DNA from: Martelella limonii
GTDB lineage: Bacteria; Pseudomonadota; Alphaproteobacteria; Rhizobiales; Rhizobiaceae
Assembly (NCBI RefSeq): GCF_013344475.1
Contig: NZ_JABUOU010000001.1
Coordinates: 124,001 to 188,000, forward strand
Length of the DNA stretch: 64,000 bases
Direction of reading: 5' to 3'
A model generated the notes under the pieces. It saw only the letters and a list, made by a program, of their open reading frames with translations. It did no database searches and had not been told where the DNA came from. Below are positions 31,809-41,548 of the stretch, piece by piece. The stretch's first letter is position 1. Every line of letters begins with the position of its first letter. The translations under genes were made by a program, and so were the position numbers.

Positions 31809-33233
31809 TCAGACAGCGCCGCTGCCCCAGGGGCCGTGATGGATATCGCGACCGTCGAGGCGGTCGAAGCCGTGGGCGCCGAAGAAGTCGCGCTGGGCCT
31901 GAATCAGGTTCGCGGTGCCGCGGGACTGGCGGTAGGCGTCGAAATAGCCAAGTGCCGAGGCAAGGCCCGGAACCGGCAGACCTGCGGCTGTCGCAGCCGA
32001 CACGATCCGGCGCAGCGACGGCATGCACTCGTTCACCATGGCGGCGAATGCAGGCGTCACGATCAGGTTGGCGACATCCGGGGTGTCGGAAAACGCCTTG
32101 GTGATCTCGTCGAGGAACTGCGAGCGGATAATGCAGCCTGCGCGCCAGATACGGGCGATTTCCGGCATCGGCAGCTTCCAGGCATATTCATCGGAAGCAG
32201 CCGCCATCACGTCGAAGCCCTGGGCGTAAGCCGCAATCTTGGCGGCAAACAATGCCAGTTCGAGATCGCGGTTGAGCCAGGGGCCTGCCTCGATGCCGAA
32301 GGACAGGTCTTCCTTGTTGAACATCGGCTCGGCGGCAGCGCGCTCGCCGCGCATGGCGGACAGGCAACGCGCCGCAACGGCGGCTTCGATCACGGTTGCG
32401 GGCACGGCAAGCTGCTGGGCCTCGATTGCCGACCAGCGGCCGGTGCCCTTCTGGCCGGCGGCATCGACGATCACGTCGGGCATGGCCTTGCCGGTCTCGG
32501 GATCGGCGGCGCGCAGCACCTTTTCGGTGATCTCGATCAGGAAGGAATTGAGGCGGCCCTTGTTCCACTCGCCGAAAATGTTTGCGATGTCGCTGGCGTC
32601 CATGCCGCAGCCGTCGCGCAGGATGCCGTAGATTTCGGCAATCATCTGCATGTCGGCATATTCGATGCCGTTGTGGATGGTCTTGACGAAATGGCCGGCG
32701 CCGTCGGTGCCGAGCCATGCGCAGCATGGTTCGTTGTCGAACTTCGCGGAGATCGAGGTCAGGACCTTTTCGACCCGCGCATAGCTGTCCTCGGTGCCGC
32801 CGACCATGATGGAAGGTCCGTGGCGGGCGCCTTCTTCGCCACCGGAAACGCCCATGCCGATGAAGGTGAGGCCGGTGCCGTCCAGCTCCTGGAAGCGGCG
32901 GCGGGTATCGTGGAAATTGGCGTTGCCGGCGTCGATGACGATGTCGCCCTTGCCGAGATAGGGGCGAAGCTTTTCGATTTCCTGGTCAACCGGGTCACCG
33001 GCCTTGATCATGATGATGATCGGGCGCGGCGGGCGGATGGCGGCAACGAAATCCGACAGCGTTTCGGTCGGCACGATGTTTTTCTGCAACTCGCCGGCGC
33101 CGGCATAAAATGCGCGCGTCTTGTCGGCGGTCCGGTTGTAAACCGCGATCCTGTTGCCCTTTTCGGCAATGTTGAGGGCGAGATTGGAGCCCATCACTCC
33201 AAGCCCGATCAGTCCGATTTCAGCTTTTTCCAC
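31809..33233 (-). CDS. gnd: 6-phosphogluconate dehydrogenase (decarboxylating)
   Basis: 474-aa enzyme converting 6-phosphogluconate and NADP+ to ribulose 5-phosphate, CO2 and NADPH in the oxidative pentose phosphate pathway. NADP fold IGLIGLGVMGSNLALNIA, active-site segments VSGGEEGARHGPS and HFVKTIHNGIEYADMQMI, and signature DAAGQKGTGRWS are present, as is the C-terminal GRDIHHGPWG tail. The start is GTG at 33233, preceded by GAGGTGA; it gives the standard family N-terminus, while the frame remains open upstream to 33383. Length is normal. Confidence 0.95.
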   Translation of the reverse strand: MEKAEIGLIGLGVMGSNLALNIAEKGNRIAVYNRTADKTRAFYAGAGELQKNIVPTETLSDFVAAIRPPRPIIIMIKAGDPVDQEIEKLRPYLGKGDIVIDAGNANFHDTRRRFQELDGTGLTFIGMGVSGGEEGARHGPSIMVGGTEDSYARVEKVLTSISAKFDNEPCCAWLGTDGAGHFVKTIHNGIEYADMQMIAEIYGILRDGCGMDASDIANIFGEWNKGRLNSFLIEITEKVLRAADPETGKAMPDVIVDAAGQKGTGRWSAIEAQQLAVPATVIEAAVAARCLSAMRGERAAAEPMFNKEDLSFGIEAGPWLNRDLELALFAAKIAAYAQGFDVMAAASDEYAWKLPMPEIARIWRAGCIIRSQFLDEITKAFSDTPDVANLIVTPAFAAMVNECMPSLRRIVSAATAAGLPVPGLASALGYFDAYRQSRGTANLIQAQRDFFGAHGFDRLDGRDIHHGPWGSGAV

Positions 33234-33465
33234 GACATCACCTCTTGTCCTGAAAGCATCGACTTCAAGAGCGATGCCAATTTCGAAAACCCGGGTCATC
33301 ATCTGGTCTGCGTGGCAGCAGGTGGCCCAAGGTTGGCCTTTTTTGGCACCGCAGCGCGCAAACGGCAAGGCTTGCAGAGGCAAAACCGTCTCATTTCGAG
33401 CGCGGTGCAGAAAAGTTTCGCGGTTCTGTCACGGAGGCCGCCCGGAAGCGAGCCGATACCGACCT

Positions 33466-34338
33466 CTAGCGGGGGGCGGCCGAAAGCCCTGAAAAATCAA
33501 AGAGCGAGGGGTCGAGAAGGTGGGAGGCATTGACGTTCGAAAGCGCGCGCAGCATGACATCCTTGCGGCCCGGCATCTTCGCTTCCATCTCGGCGAGCAT
33601 GGTTTTCATCGCATTGCGTTCCAGCCCATCCTGGGAGCCGCAGAGATCGCAGGGAATGATGGGGAATTTCATCGCTTCGGCAAAGCGCGCCAGATCGTCC
33701 TCGGCGGCATAGGCGAGCGGACGCAGCACCATCAGGTCGCCTTCGTCATTCAGCAGTTTGGCCGGCATGGCGGCAAGCTTGCCGCCATGGAACAGGTTCA
33801 TGAAGAAGGTTTCGAGAATATCCTCGCGGTGATGGCCGAGCACCAGCGCATCACAGCCTTCCTCGCGCGCAATCCGGTAGAGATTGCCGCGCCGGAGCCT
33901 TGAGCATAGCGCGCAATAGGTGGAACCGGGGGCAAGCTTTTCGGTGACGATCGAATAGGTGTCGCGGTATTCGATCCGGTGCCGAACGCCGATCTTGGCC
34001 AGATAGTCAGGCAGGACATGCTTCGGAAAATTCGGCTGGCCCTGATCGAGGTTGCAGGCAATGATCTCGACCGGGAGCAGGCCGCGCCATTGGAGTTCCA
34101 GCAGAATGGCGAGCAGGCCGTAGCTGTCCTTGCCGCCGGAAAGCGCCACCAGCCAGCGCTTCTGTTCCTTCAGCATGTCGAAATCGGCGATCGCCTGGCG
34201 CACTTGTCTCAGCAGGCGCTTGCGCAGCTTGCCGAAGCTGACGGAGGAGGGGGCGTCGGCAAACAATGCGTGGAAGGCATCGGGAAGGATATCGTCGGCC
34301 AGTTCGTTCATCATCGCTCCGGGCGTTTCTCTCGCCAT
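33466..34338 (-). CDS. ttcA: tRNA 2-thiocytidine biosynthesis protein TtcA
   Basis: 290-aa PP-loop ATPase that thiolates cytidine 32 in tRNAs using an Fe-S cluster. PP-loop SGGKDS at about 67-72; cluster cysteines in CALC (about 142-145) and later PCDLCGSQ. The [22 protein letters not shown] start and [19 protein letters not shown] are family features. Start ATG 34338 follows AGG; internal ATGs at 34314/34311 with a GGAG are possible alternatives. It is 26 nt downstream of glsA on the same strand. Confidence 0.92.
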   Translation of the reverse strand: MARETPGAMMNELADDILPDAFHALFADAPSSVSFGKLRKRLLRQVRQAIADFDMLKEQKRWLVALSGGKDSYGLLAILLELQWRGLLPVEIIACNLDQGQPNFPKHVLPDYLAKIGVRHRIEYRDTYSIVTEKLAPGSTYCALCSRLRRGNLYRIAREEGCDALVLGHHREDILETFFMNLFHGGKLAAMPAKLLNDEGDLMVLRPLAYAAEDDLARFAEAMKFPIIPCDLCGSQDGLERNAMKTMLAEMEAKMPGRKDVMLRALSNVNASHLLDPSLFDFSGLSAAPR

Positions 34339-34364
34339 GGGAATGCCTGTTTAACGGCCCGCAA

Positions 34365-35291
34365 TCAAGCGGCAAACACCGACCAGCCGGTGCGCGCGGC
34401 GAGCATTTCCAGTGCAACGGAGCCCAGCGCGGGGTTGCCGGTGGCATCGAGGCCCGGCGACCACACCGCGATCGATGCCTTGCCCGGGGCGACCGCCAGA
34501 ATGCCGCCGCCGACGCCGGACTTGCCGGGAAGACCGACACGGTAGGCAAAGTCGCCGGAACCGTCATAATGCCCGCAGGTCAGCATCAGCGCGTTGATAC
34601 GGCGCGCGCGGCGCGGTGAAACCACGGTAAATCCGGTCAGCGGATTGATGCCGTGATTGGCGAGGTAGAGCCCGGCATGGGAAAGCTGCACGCAGTTCAT
34701 GGTCACTGCGCACTGGTGGAAATAAACCCCCAGGACGTGATCGACCGGGTGGTGGATATTGCCGAAACCGTGCATGAAATTGGCAAGCGCGTAATTGCGA
34801 TAGCCGGTGCGCTGCTCCGACTGGGCAACCTTTTCGTCGATCGAGATCGTATCGTCATTGGCGACGAAATGCATGAAGCGCAAAAGCTCGCCGATCGCCT
34901 CGCGCGGCTTGTGGCCGGAAAGCACGATGTCGGTGACGACGATTGCGCCCGCATTGATGAAGGGATTGCGCGGAATGCCGTGCTCGTGTTCGAGCTGGAC
35001 GATCGAATTGAAGGCGGAGCCTGATGGCTCCCGACCGACGCGTTTCCAGGTGGCCTCGCCGATCTTGCCGAGCGCGAGCGTCAGCATGAACACCTTGGAA
35101 ATGCTCTGGATCGAAAAATGCGTGTCGGCATCACCTGCCTGATAAGTCTTGCCGTCGACGGTGGCGATCGCAATGCCGAACTGGTTCGGGTCGACCTTGG
35201 CAAGCTCCGGAATATAGTCGGCGACCGCACCTTCTCCGATGCGCGGCTGAAGATCGCGCACGATATCGTCGGCAATGGTCTGCAGGTTCAT
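34365..35291 (-). CDS. glsA: glutaminase A
   Basis: 308-aa glutaminase (glutamine to glutamate and ammonia), of the serine-dependent beta-lactamase-like fold. The SxxK nucleophile/base pair is in [10 protein letters not shown] (Ser63, Lys66). Other family blocks are [25 protein letters not shown] and [12 protein letters not shown]. Start [16 protein letters not shown] follows a GGGAGATCC region. It is one of a run of minus-strand genes (ttcA, glsA, acetyltransferase, sseA, alaX-like, cysK). Ammonia release may aid acid resistance or nitrogen supply; the context does not decide. Confidence 0.94.
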   Translation of the reverse strand: MNLQTIADDIVRDLQPRIGEGAVADYIPELAKVDPNQFGIAIATVDGKTYQAGDADTHFSIQSISKVFMLTLALGKIGEATWKRVGREPSGSAFNSIVQLEHEHGIPRNPFINAGAIVVTDIVLSGHKPREAIGELLRFMHFVANDDTISIDEKVAQSEQRTGYRNYALANFMHGFGNIHHPVDHVLGVYFHQCAVTMNCVQLSHAGLYLANHGINPLTGFTVVSPRRARRINALMLTCGHYDGSGDFAYRVGLPGKSGVGGGILAVAPGKASIAVWSPGLDATGNPALGSVALEMLAARTGWSVFAA

Positions 35292-35344
35292 GCCATGGAT
35301 CTCCCTGATAAAGGGTCATGATAGCGCATTGCCGGTTCGATCCG

Positions 35345-35367
35345 GAAGCCGCCCGAAGCGCGGCTTC
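35345..35367 (-). terminator. hairpin after the acetyltransferase gene
   Basis: Perfect 8-bp inverted repeat GAAGCCGC (35345-35352) / GCGGCTTC (35360-35367) with a 7-nt loop, 13 nt beyond the acetyltransferase stop on the minus strand. No U-run, so a weak or rho-aided terminator at best. Confidence 0.4.
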
Positions 35368-35380
35368 GCATGTCTGGACG

Positions 35381-35944
35381 CTAGAACTGACGGGCGAGCG
35401 CCAGAAGCTCCGAATCGGCAAGCGGCTGGATCTCGCTTTCGTAGGTGGCGACCGGCGAGAAGCCGAATTGCTGATAAAGCTGCAGCGCGCGGGGATGGTC
35501 GAGGTTGTTGGTCTCGGTAATCACCTTTGTCGGCTGGTCGGCCCAGATCGCCTTCAGGGCCTGCAACAGAAACCACTTGCCGACGCCGAAGCCGAGCGCC
35601 CGTTCGAACAGGCCGAAATGGACCAACCGGGTCGTCTGGTCATCCTCGCGGTGATATTCGTAAAAGCCCGCAGGCGCGCCCTCCAGATAGAAGACGGTGA
35701 TCGTGGTGCGGTCATTGTGAATGGTTGCGGCCAGATCCTCGTCGCTCATGCGTACGCGATCGACCCACTCCCAGCGCGTTCCGACCTGGCGATAGAGAAA
35801 ACGGTAATAGGCGAGCGGAATTTCCGGAACGCGCATCAGTGCGATATGCAGGCTGGAAGGGGCAAGCATATGAGCCTTCGGCGGCGCGGTCATTTCCAGC
35901 CGGGTAACGTGAACCGGCATCGGTGCGGGCGTCTTCTTCGTCAT
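35381..35944 (-). CDS. GNAT family N-acetyltransferase
   Basis: 187-aa GNAT protein. The acetyl-CoA-binding core is seen in VFYLEGAPAGFYEYHR, LVHFGLFERALGFGVGKWFL (the Arg/Gln-x-x-Gly-x-Gly loop is degenerate: LGFGVGKW) and the late TNNLDHPRALQLYQQFGFSPV. That last block is the usual GNAT beta5-alpha4 segment. The substrate is unknown. It lies 5 nt downstream of the sulfurtransferase gene, so the two are co-transcribed. Confidence 0.83.
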   Translation of the reverse strand: MTKKTPAPMPVHVTRLEMTAPPKAHMLAPSSLHIALMRVPEIPLAYYRFLYRQVGTRWEWVDRVRMSDEDLAATIHNDRTTITVFYLEGAPAGFYEYHREDDQTTRLVHFGLFERALGFGVGKWFLLQALKAIWADQPTKVITETNNLDHPRALQLYQQFGFSPVATYESEIQPLADSELLALARQF

Positions 35945-35949
35945 TCAGG

Positions 35950-36789
35950 TCATGCCTTTCCGGTCGCGACAGGCGTATCTTCACGGCTGCCCCATTCGGA
36001 CCATGATCCGTCATAGAGCGTGTTGTCCGTGTGGCCAAGCGTTTCAAGCGCAAGCGAGATGATCGCTGCAGTCACGCCAGAACCGCAGGTGGTGACGACC
36101 GGCTTCTCGAGATCGATCCCGGCTTCGTCGAACAGGGCGCGCAGCTCTTCCTCCGACTTGAACCGGCCATTCTCGGCGAAAGTTGACGCCGGAAGGCTCT
36201 TTGCGCCGGGCATATGGCCCGCCCGCATGCCGGCGCGCGGCTCGGGCTCTGCCGCCTCGAAGCGGGCTCTGCTGCGGGCGTCGGCGATCTGCCGGCTGCC
36301 GGAGGCGACGATCGTGCGCATGTCGTCGAGGGAGGTGACCCGCTCTGGTCGCGCATCGAGTGAAAACGTCGCGGGTCGCGGGGAGGGAATGTCTGTCTCC
36401 AGCGGACGTCCCTCCTTTCGCCAACCGTCAAGGCCGCCATCGAGAACGTGCACATCGCCTGCGCCCATCAGACGCAGCATCCACCAAAGGCGCGGCGCCG
36501 AAAAATAGCCGGGTCCGTCATAGACCACGATGGTGTCGTCGCTGCCGACGCCGAGCTCTTCCATTGCGGCTGCAAAGGCCTCGGGAGAGGGAAGGGTGTG
36601 CGGCAGGCCGCTGGTCGTGTCGGAGACGATATCGTGATCGAAGAAGACGGCGCCCGGAAGATGGCCCGCGGCATATTCCGCGCGCGGGTCGCGGTTGTGG
36701 GCGGGCAGGTACCATGAGGCGTCGATGACCGAAAAGCCGGCGGTGCCCAGCCTCTCCTCGACCCATTCCGGCGGCACGACAAAACTCAT
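35950..36789 (-). CDS. sseA: 3-mercaptopyruvate sulfurtransferase
   Basis: 279-aa protein with two rhodanese domains. The second contains the active-site loop CGSGVTA with Cys235, the mercaptopyruvate-type variant, unlike the CRKGVT of thiosulfate sulfurtransferase. First-domain motifs ASWYLPAHNRDPRAEY and GAVFFDHDIVSD are typical. It moves sulfur from mercaptopyruvate to cyanide or thiols. ATG at 36789 follows GAGGAG; the open frame beyond, to 37062, is antisense to the AlaX gene. Neighbours are a GNAT gene downstream, and an AlaX-like gene and cysK upstream, suggesting a cysteine-sulfur theme. Confidence 0.92.
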   Translation of the reverse strand: MSFVVPPEWVEERLGTAGFSVIDASWYLPAHNRDPRAEYAAGHLPGAVFFDHDIVSDTTSGLPHTLPSPEAFAAAMEELGVGSDDTIVVYDGPGYFSAPRLWWMLRLMGAGDVHVLDGGLDGWRKEGRPLETDIPSPRPATFSLDARPERVTSLDDMRTIVASGSRQIADARSRARFEAAEPEPRAGMRAGHMPGAKSLPASTFAENGRFKSEEELRALFDEAGIDLEKPVVTTCGSGVTAAIISLALETLGHTDNTLYDGSWSEWGSREDTPVATGKA

Positions 36790-36815
36790 CTGACGACACT
36801 CCTCAACTGCTGGCC

Positions 36816-37544
36816 TCACGCGTTCGCGTCGAACCGTATCCGAAAACGCCGATTCTCGCGGCCCTTTTTCTCGATTTTTCCGATATGAATGCCGCCGACT
36901 TCCGCTGTCGAGCGAACATGGGTGCCGCCGCAGGGCTGGCTGTCGACCGAGGCGTTCTCGCCGATCGCCACCAGCGATATCCGCCCCATCCCCATCGGGG
37001 GGCGGACGTTCTTCGATTTCACGATGCCGGGGTTTTCGGCAAGCTCCTGATCGGTGATCCACTGAACATAGACCGGATGGTCCTCGCTCACGAGCCTCAT
37101 CATCTCAGCCGTGACCGCGTCCTTGTCGATGGTCTCCGACATGTCGAAGTCGACGCGCGACTCGTCCTCGCCGACGGAAGCGCCGGTGATCGGATAGGGA
37201 CAGACGACGGAGAGGAGGTGGCAGGCGGTGTGCATCCGCATCAGCTTGAGGCGGCGTGGCCAGTCGATCGCGAGGGTGAGCGCCTCGCCGGGAGAGGGCG
37301 GCGTTTCGCCCTCAGCCGGAACATGGAGGATCACGTCCTTGCCGTCACCATGGCGGGTGACGGCGAGTGCGATGGTTGATCCATCGCTCCGCGTCGCCGT
37401 ACCGGTGTCGCCGGGCTGCCCGCCGGACGTGGCGTAAAAGCAGGTGCGGTCGGTCTCGAACGTGCCATCCTCATGGACCGCCGTCACCACCGCGTCGCAC
37501 CGTGTCAGGTAGAAATCGTCGCGGTAGAGGGCACTGACTGGCAT
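36816..37544 (-). CDS. alanyl-tRNA editing protein (AlaX-type)
   Basis: 242-aa free-standing homologue of the alanyl-tRNA synthetase editing domain. Zinc/active-site motifs are HTACHLL (HxxxH) and CGGTHV. ATSGGQPGDTGTA is the usual N-terminal block. It hydrolyses Ser- or Gly-tRNA(Ala). ATG 37544 begins MPVSALYRDDFYL. It sits between sseA and cysK on the same strand with short gaps of 26 and 67 nt. Confidence 0.9.
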   Translation of the reverse strand: MPVSALYRDDFYLTRCDAVVTAVHEDGTFETDRTCFYATSGGQPGDTGTATRSDGSTIALAVTRHGDGKDVILHVPAEGETPPSPGEALTLAIDWPRRLKLMRMHTACHLLSVVCPYPITGASVGEDESRVDFDMSETIDKDAVTAEMMRLVSEDHPVYVQWITDQELAENPGIVKSKNVRPPMGMGRISLVAIGENASVDSQPCGGTHVRSTAEVGGIHIGKIEKKGRENRRFRIRFDANA

Positions 37545-37611
37545 GGGTCGCTCGATCTTCTTGTCTGCCGCAAATCGCGGCCGTCAGACGTATTGCTGAC
37601 CGCGACATGCC

Positions 37612-38643
37612 TTATTCGAACGGAGCGGTAATCTCCGGCTTGCGGGTCAGCCATTCCGGCAGCGGCAACCCCTTTTCCTTCAGGAAATCAGGATTGAAGA
37701 GCTTCGACTGATACCGGTTGCCATAGTCGCACAGGATGGTGACGATGGTGTGCCCGGGGCCGAGCTCGCGCGCCAGGCGCATGGCACCTGCTATATTGAT
37801 GCCCGATGAGCCGCCGAGGCACAAGCCCTCCTCGGTCACCAGATCGAAGATCAGCGGCAGCGCTTCGCTGTCGGCGATCCTGTAGGCGAAATCGGGCGTG
37901 AAGCCCTCGAGATTGGCGGTGATGCGGCCCTGGCCGATGCCCTCGGTGATCGAGCCGCCCTCGCTCTTCAGCTCTCCATGCGCGTAGAATTCGTAAAGCG
38001 CTGCGCCCTCAGGATCGGCGATGCCGATCTTGATGTCCTTGTTTTTCGCCTTCAGCCCCATGCCGGTGCCGGCCAGCGTACCGCCCGAGCCGACCGCGCA
38101 GATGAAGCCATCAACCTTGCCATCGGTGTCGCGCCAGATCTCCTCCGCCGTGGTCTCGATATGGGCGTTGCGGTTGGCGGTATTGTCGAACTGGTTCGCC
38201 CAGATCGCGCCATTGGGGTTTTCCCTTGCGAGCTGTTCGGCGAGCCTTCCCGACAGCTTCACGTAGTTGTTCGGGTCACGGTAGGGCTTGGCGGGCACTT
38301 CCACCAGTTCCGCGCCCAAAAGCCGCAGCGCATCCTTCTTCTCCTGCGCTTGCGTTTCCGGGATCACGATCACGGTCTTGTAGCCGAGCGCATTGGCGAC
38401 CATGGTCAGCCCGATACCAGTATTGCCGGCCGTGCCTTCCACGATCGTGCCGCCGGGTTTCAGGAGCCCGCGCCTTTCGGCATCGCGGATGATGTAGAGC
38501 GCGGCCCGGTCCTTGACCGACTGGCCGGGATTGAGGAATTCGGCCTTGCCCAGGATGGTGCAGCCGGTCGCTTCGGAGGCGGCCTTCAGCTTCACCAGCG
38601 GGGTATTGCCGATGAGGTCGATAACGGAGGAATGCGTGGTCAT
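37612..38643 (-). CDS. cysK: cysteine synthase A
   Basis: 343-aa PLP enzyme making cysteine from O-acetylserine and sulfide. PLP Lys44 in NPGQSVKDRAALY; EGTAGNTGIGL binds the cofactor phosphate/substrate; GSGGTLAGTG and LGGSSGINIAGAM are family blocks. It is slightly longer than enteric CysK (about 320 aa). The EGTAGNTG motif replaces the common EPTSGNTG; homologues of this type are common in Alphaproteobacteria. Start ATG 38643 (MTTHSSVIDLIGNTPLVKL). It heads the sulfur-related cluster transcribed toward sseA. Confidence 0.92.
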   Translation of the reverse strand: MTTHSSVIDLIGNTPLVKLKAASEATGCTILGKAEFLNPGQSVKDRAALYIIRDAERRGLLKPGGTIVEGTAGNTGIGLTMVANALGYKTVIVIPETQAQEKKDALRLLGAELVEVPAKPYRDPNNYVKLSGRLAEQLARENPNGAIWANQFDNTANRNAHIETTAEEIWRDTDGKVDGFICAVGSGGTLAGTGMGLKAKNKDIKIGIADPEGAALYEFYAHGELKSEGGSITEGIGQGRITANLEGFTPDFAYRIADSEALPLIFDLVTEEGLCLGGSSGINIAGAMRLARELGPGHTIVTILCDYGNRYQSKLFNPDFLKEKGLPLPEWLTRKPEITAPFE

Positions 38644-38738
38644 GATCTTGCTCTCGATTTTTCCGTACTTGTGCAGCCAGCCGCAGCTTTTTCCAAGGAT
38701 TCCGTTTTCGCAGAAACCGGCTCCAGCGCAAACTGATT

Positions 38739-40163
38739 TCAGTCCTTTATCGCCTCGAAGGCGGAAAGCGCCTTCTTGCGCGCCTCCTTGTGGTCGACCA
38801 GAGGCTCGGGATAGGTGTCTCCAAGCTTGACGCCCGCCTTTTCCAGAACCTCGGCGGGCGCATCGAAGGGCGCATGAATGTGCTTTTTCGGCATGTCCTC
38901 AAGCTCTGGCACATATTTCCGGACATAGTCGCCCGCCGGATCGAATTTCTCGCCCTGAAGGATCGGGTTGAAGATGCGGAAGAACGGGGCGGCATCGGCT
39001 CCGGAACCTGCAACCCACTGCCAGTTCGCGGGATTGGAGGCGGGGTCGGCATCCACCAGCGTATCGCGGAACCATTTCTCGCCGCGGCGCCAGTCGATCA
39101 TCAGATCCTTGATCAGGAAGGAGGCGGCGATCATGCGCACCCTGTTGTGCATGGTGCCCTCGCGCCAGAGCTGGCGCATGCCGGCATCGACGATCGGATA
39201 GCCGGTCTTGCCCTTCGTCCAGGCGTCGAAACCCTTGTCGTCCTCTTTCCATTCGAAATCGTCGAAACGGCCGTTCCAGTTCTTCTCGGCAAGGTCGGGA
39301 GCATGGAACAGAAGGTGATGGCAGAAATCGCGCCAGACGAGTTCCTGCAGGAATTTCTTCCTGTTTTTTGCCGAGATCGACTTTTCGTTGTTGATGCGAT
39401 GCCAGATGGTCGCCGGTGAGATCTCCCCCAGGGCAAGGTGCGGGGAGAGCATGGAGGTCGCCTGTCTGTCCGGTCGGTCGCGCTTGTCGGCGTAATCCTC
39501 GATCACCTCGTCAACGAAATGGTCGAGCCGCGCGCGCGCGCCTTCTTCGCCGGGGCTCCATATCTCGCTGAAGCCTTCCGCCCAGTCGGGCTTGCCCTCG
39601 TAGAGCTTCCAGTCCGTGAGCGTGTCCGATTTCAGCTTCTTCGAAATCGTGTTCAGCTTTTCCGGCGGATCGACCGGATCGGGCACGTGGGCTTCCTCCG
39701 AGAATGCCTTCCAGAACGGCGTATAGACCTTGTAATGGCCTCCGGACTTGGTCTTGAAGGTCGAGGGCTCGTGCAGGATCTCCCCGGCAAAGCTCTTGAC
39801 CGTGATGCCGTCATCGCCAAGCGCGGATTTGATCTTTGTATCGGTCTTGATGCCGAAGGTGTTGTAGCGCCGGTTCCAGCACACGCAATCTGCGCCGGCT
39901 TCTTCCAGGAGGTCCCGAAGGACCTTCAGGGGATCACCACTGCGCAGCACAAGAGGGGCGCCGAGCTCTTCATAGCGATCGGCAAGCTGTTCCAGCGAGC
40001 GTTCAAGCCACCACGCCTGCGCCGCCCCCAAGGGTCCGTTGCCGTTATCCTCTCGGATGTAGACCGGCACCACGGCCCGGCCATCGGCGGACGCTTCTGC
40101 GAGCGCGCGATTGTCTGAAAGGCGAAGATCTTTGCGGATCCAGTAGAGTGCCGGTTTGCCCAT
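38739..40163 (-). CDS. phr: deoxyribodipyrimidine photolyase (cryptochrome/photolyase family)
   Basis: 474-aa class I photolyase that repairs cyclobutane pyrimidine dimers using FADH- and blue light. The antenna domain starts GKPALYWIRKDLRLSDNRAL. The FAD domain holds LVWRDFCHHLLFHAP, TGYPIVDAGMRQLWREG, MHNRVRM and WQWVAGSGADAAPFFRIFNP. ATG at 40163 gives the standard N-terminus; an upstream Met at 40199 adds twelve residues with no homology. The Trp chain needed for photoreduction appears intact. It ends 95 nt upstream of cysK and may be co-transcribed with it. Confidence 0.94.
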   Translation of the reverse strand: MGKPALYWIRKDLRLSDNRALAEASADGRAVVPVYIREDNGNGPLGAAQAWWLERSLEQLADRYEELGAPLVLRSGDPLKVLRDLLEEAGADCVCWNRRYNTFGIKTDTKIKSALGDDGITVKSFAGEILHEPSTFKTKSGGHYKVYTPFWKAFSEEAHVPDPVDPPEKLNTISKKLKSDTLTDWKLYEGKPDWAEGFSEIWSPGEEGARARLDHFVDEVIEDYADKRDRPDRQATSMLSPHLALGEISPATIWHRINNEKSISAKNRKKFLQELVWRDFCHHLLFHAPDLAEKNWNGRFDDFEWKEDDKGFDAWTKGKTGYPIVDAGMRQLWREGTMHNRVRMIAASFLIKDLMIDWRRGEKWFRDTLVDADPASNPANWQWVAGSGADAAPFFRIFNPILQGEKFDPAGDYVRKYVPELEDMPKKHIHAPFDAPAEVLEKAGVKLGDTYPEPLVDHKEARKKALSAFEAIKD

Positions 40164-40234
40164 TGTTCTTTCCCACCGTCCTGATGTCATGCTGAGCATG
40201 ATCTAGGGCGGCGGGGCAGAAGGAAAAGGCAAGC

Positions 40235-41548
40235 CTATTCGAGAAACTCGACGGTGACGCCGGGCGAAACCATCTTGGCAAGTTCCTGGGCATCCCAGTT
40301 GGTCAGCCGCACACAGCCATGGCTGGACGTCTTGCCGATCTTGTCGGGGTCCGGCGTGCCGTGAATGCCGTAGCTCGGTTTCGACAGCGCGATCCAGACA
40401 TTGCCGACCGGGCCGTTGGGGCCGGGATTGATCGTCAGCACCTCGTTATTGTCGCCCTGCTTGAAATTCTTGTGCGGGTTGTAGGTGTAGTTCGGGTCGA
40501 TCGCGATCCGTTCCACCGAAACCGTTCCGGACGGGGAGGGTGTGTCCGACGACCCGATGGTCGCCGGGTAGGCGGCCACCAGATTGCCCTCCGCATCATA
40601 GGCGCGCAGCTGCTTGCGCGGCTTGTCGGCAAGGATCGTCGCAACCTTGGCCTTTTCCGGCTTGCCGATGCTGACCACCTTCACGGTCGATCCCGGACGG
40701 GTGAAGTCAACGCCCTTGTTGATCGACTTCAGGAAATTCTCGTCCATGTGGAATTTTTCGGCCAGCATCTCGGAGACCGAGGTGTAGGACATCGCCGCAA
40801 GCTCGGCCTTTTCCGAATAGTCCGATGGGATCGAGGCGACATAGGGACCGGCGGCATCCTCCGCGGTGATGGTGTAGGTCGTAAACGGCAGCCCGCCATC
40901 GAGCGACATCGACTGCATGATCTTCTCGCTGTCTTTGGCAACGTCGAGGTGCTCGCCGGTGGCCTCGTTATAGGCATCGAGCGCCTTGCGCACATTGTCG
41001 CCCATCAGGCCATCGATGACGCCCGGCGAGAAGCCGTTGCGATCGAGGAAGACCTGGACAGCGACAATGTTCATGTCGGGCTTGGCAGGAGCCTTCGCGA
41101 CCGGGGCGGGCGTGTCTGGGCGATCCGGCGTCACGGTTTCCGGCGCTGCCGGGAAAGCGTTCTGTGACGGGAAGCTGTTCTGGGACGGGAAGCCGTTGCG
41201 GCCGCCGAAGCCCCCGCCATTGCCGTTATTGCCCCAGTTGCCGCCGCGCGCGAAGCCACGGTCATAGCCGTTGTCGTAACTGGAATATTCAGCGTTGAAC
41301 TCGTCGGCATAGATCTCGGTTGCGACCAGGCTGCCATTCGCGTCGAGAAGGATCTGACGACCCGCCTGATCGCGGCTCAGCACAACGCTGCCTGCTTCGG
41401 GAATATAGTCGAGCATGGCACCGTCCGGTGCGATCAGCAGGATCTGCCGGCCGTTCTTGTAGATGGGTTCGTGGGCCGCAGCAGGCATCGCAGCCGATGC
41501 TGCGAGCGCCATGAGAAACGGAATGGTGTAGAGTTTCGCTTTTCGCAT
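40235..41548 (-). CDS. L,D-transpeptidase (YkuD family) with peptidoglycan-binding domain
   Basis: 437-aa secreted enzyme that crosslinks or anchors peptidoglycan. The signal peptide of about 25 residues ends PAAA-HEP. A Gly/Asn/Phe-rich linker with short repeats follows (FPSQNSFPSQNAFP). Then comes a PG-binding-1-like unit (AVQVFLDRNGFSPGVIDGLMG) and the C-terminal YkuD catalytic domain with YGIHGTPDPDKIG and SHGCVRL (Cys412). Start ATG 41548 is chosen for its signal peptide over the longer frame to 41590. Confidence 0.92.
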   Translation of the reverse strand: MRKAKLYTIPFLMALAASAAMPAAAHEPIYKNGRQILLIAPDGAMLDYIPEAGSVVLSRDQAGRQILLDANGSLVATEIYADEFNAEYSSYDNGYDRGFARGGNWGNNGNGGGFGGRNGFPSQNSFPSQNAFPAAPETVTPDRPDTPAPVAKAPAKPDMNIVAVQVFLDRNGFSPGVIDGLMGDNVRKALDAYNEATGEHLDVAKDSEKIMQSMSLDGGLPFTTYTITAEDAAGPYVASIPSDYSEKAELAAMSYTSVSEMLAEKFHMDENFLKSINKGVDFTRPGSTVKVVSIGKPEKAKVATILADKPRKQLRAYDAEGNLVAAYPATIGSSDTPSPSGTVSVERIAIDPNYTYNPHKNFKQGDNNEVLTINPGPNGPVGNVWIALSKPSYGIHGTPDPDKIGKTSSHGCVRLTNWDAQELAKMVSPGVTVEFLE

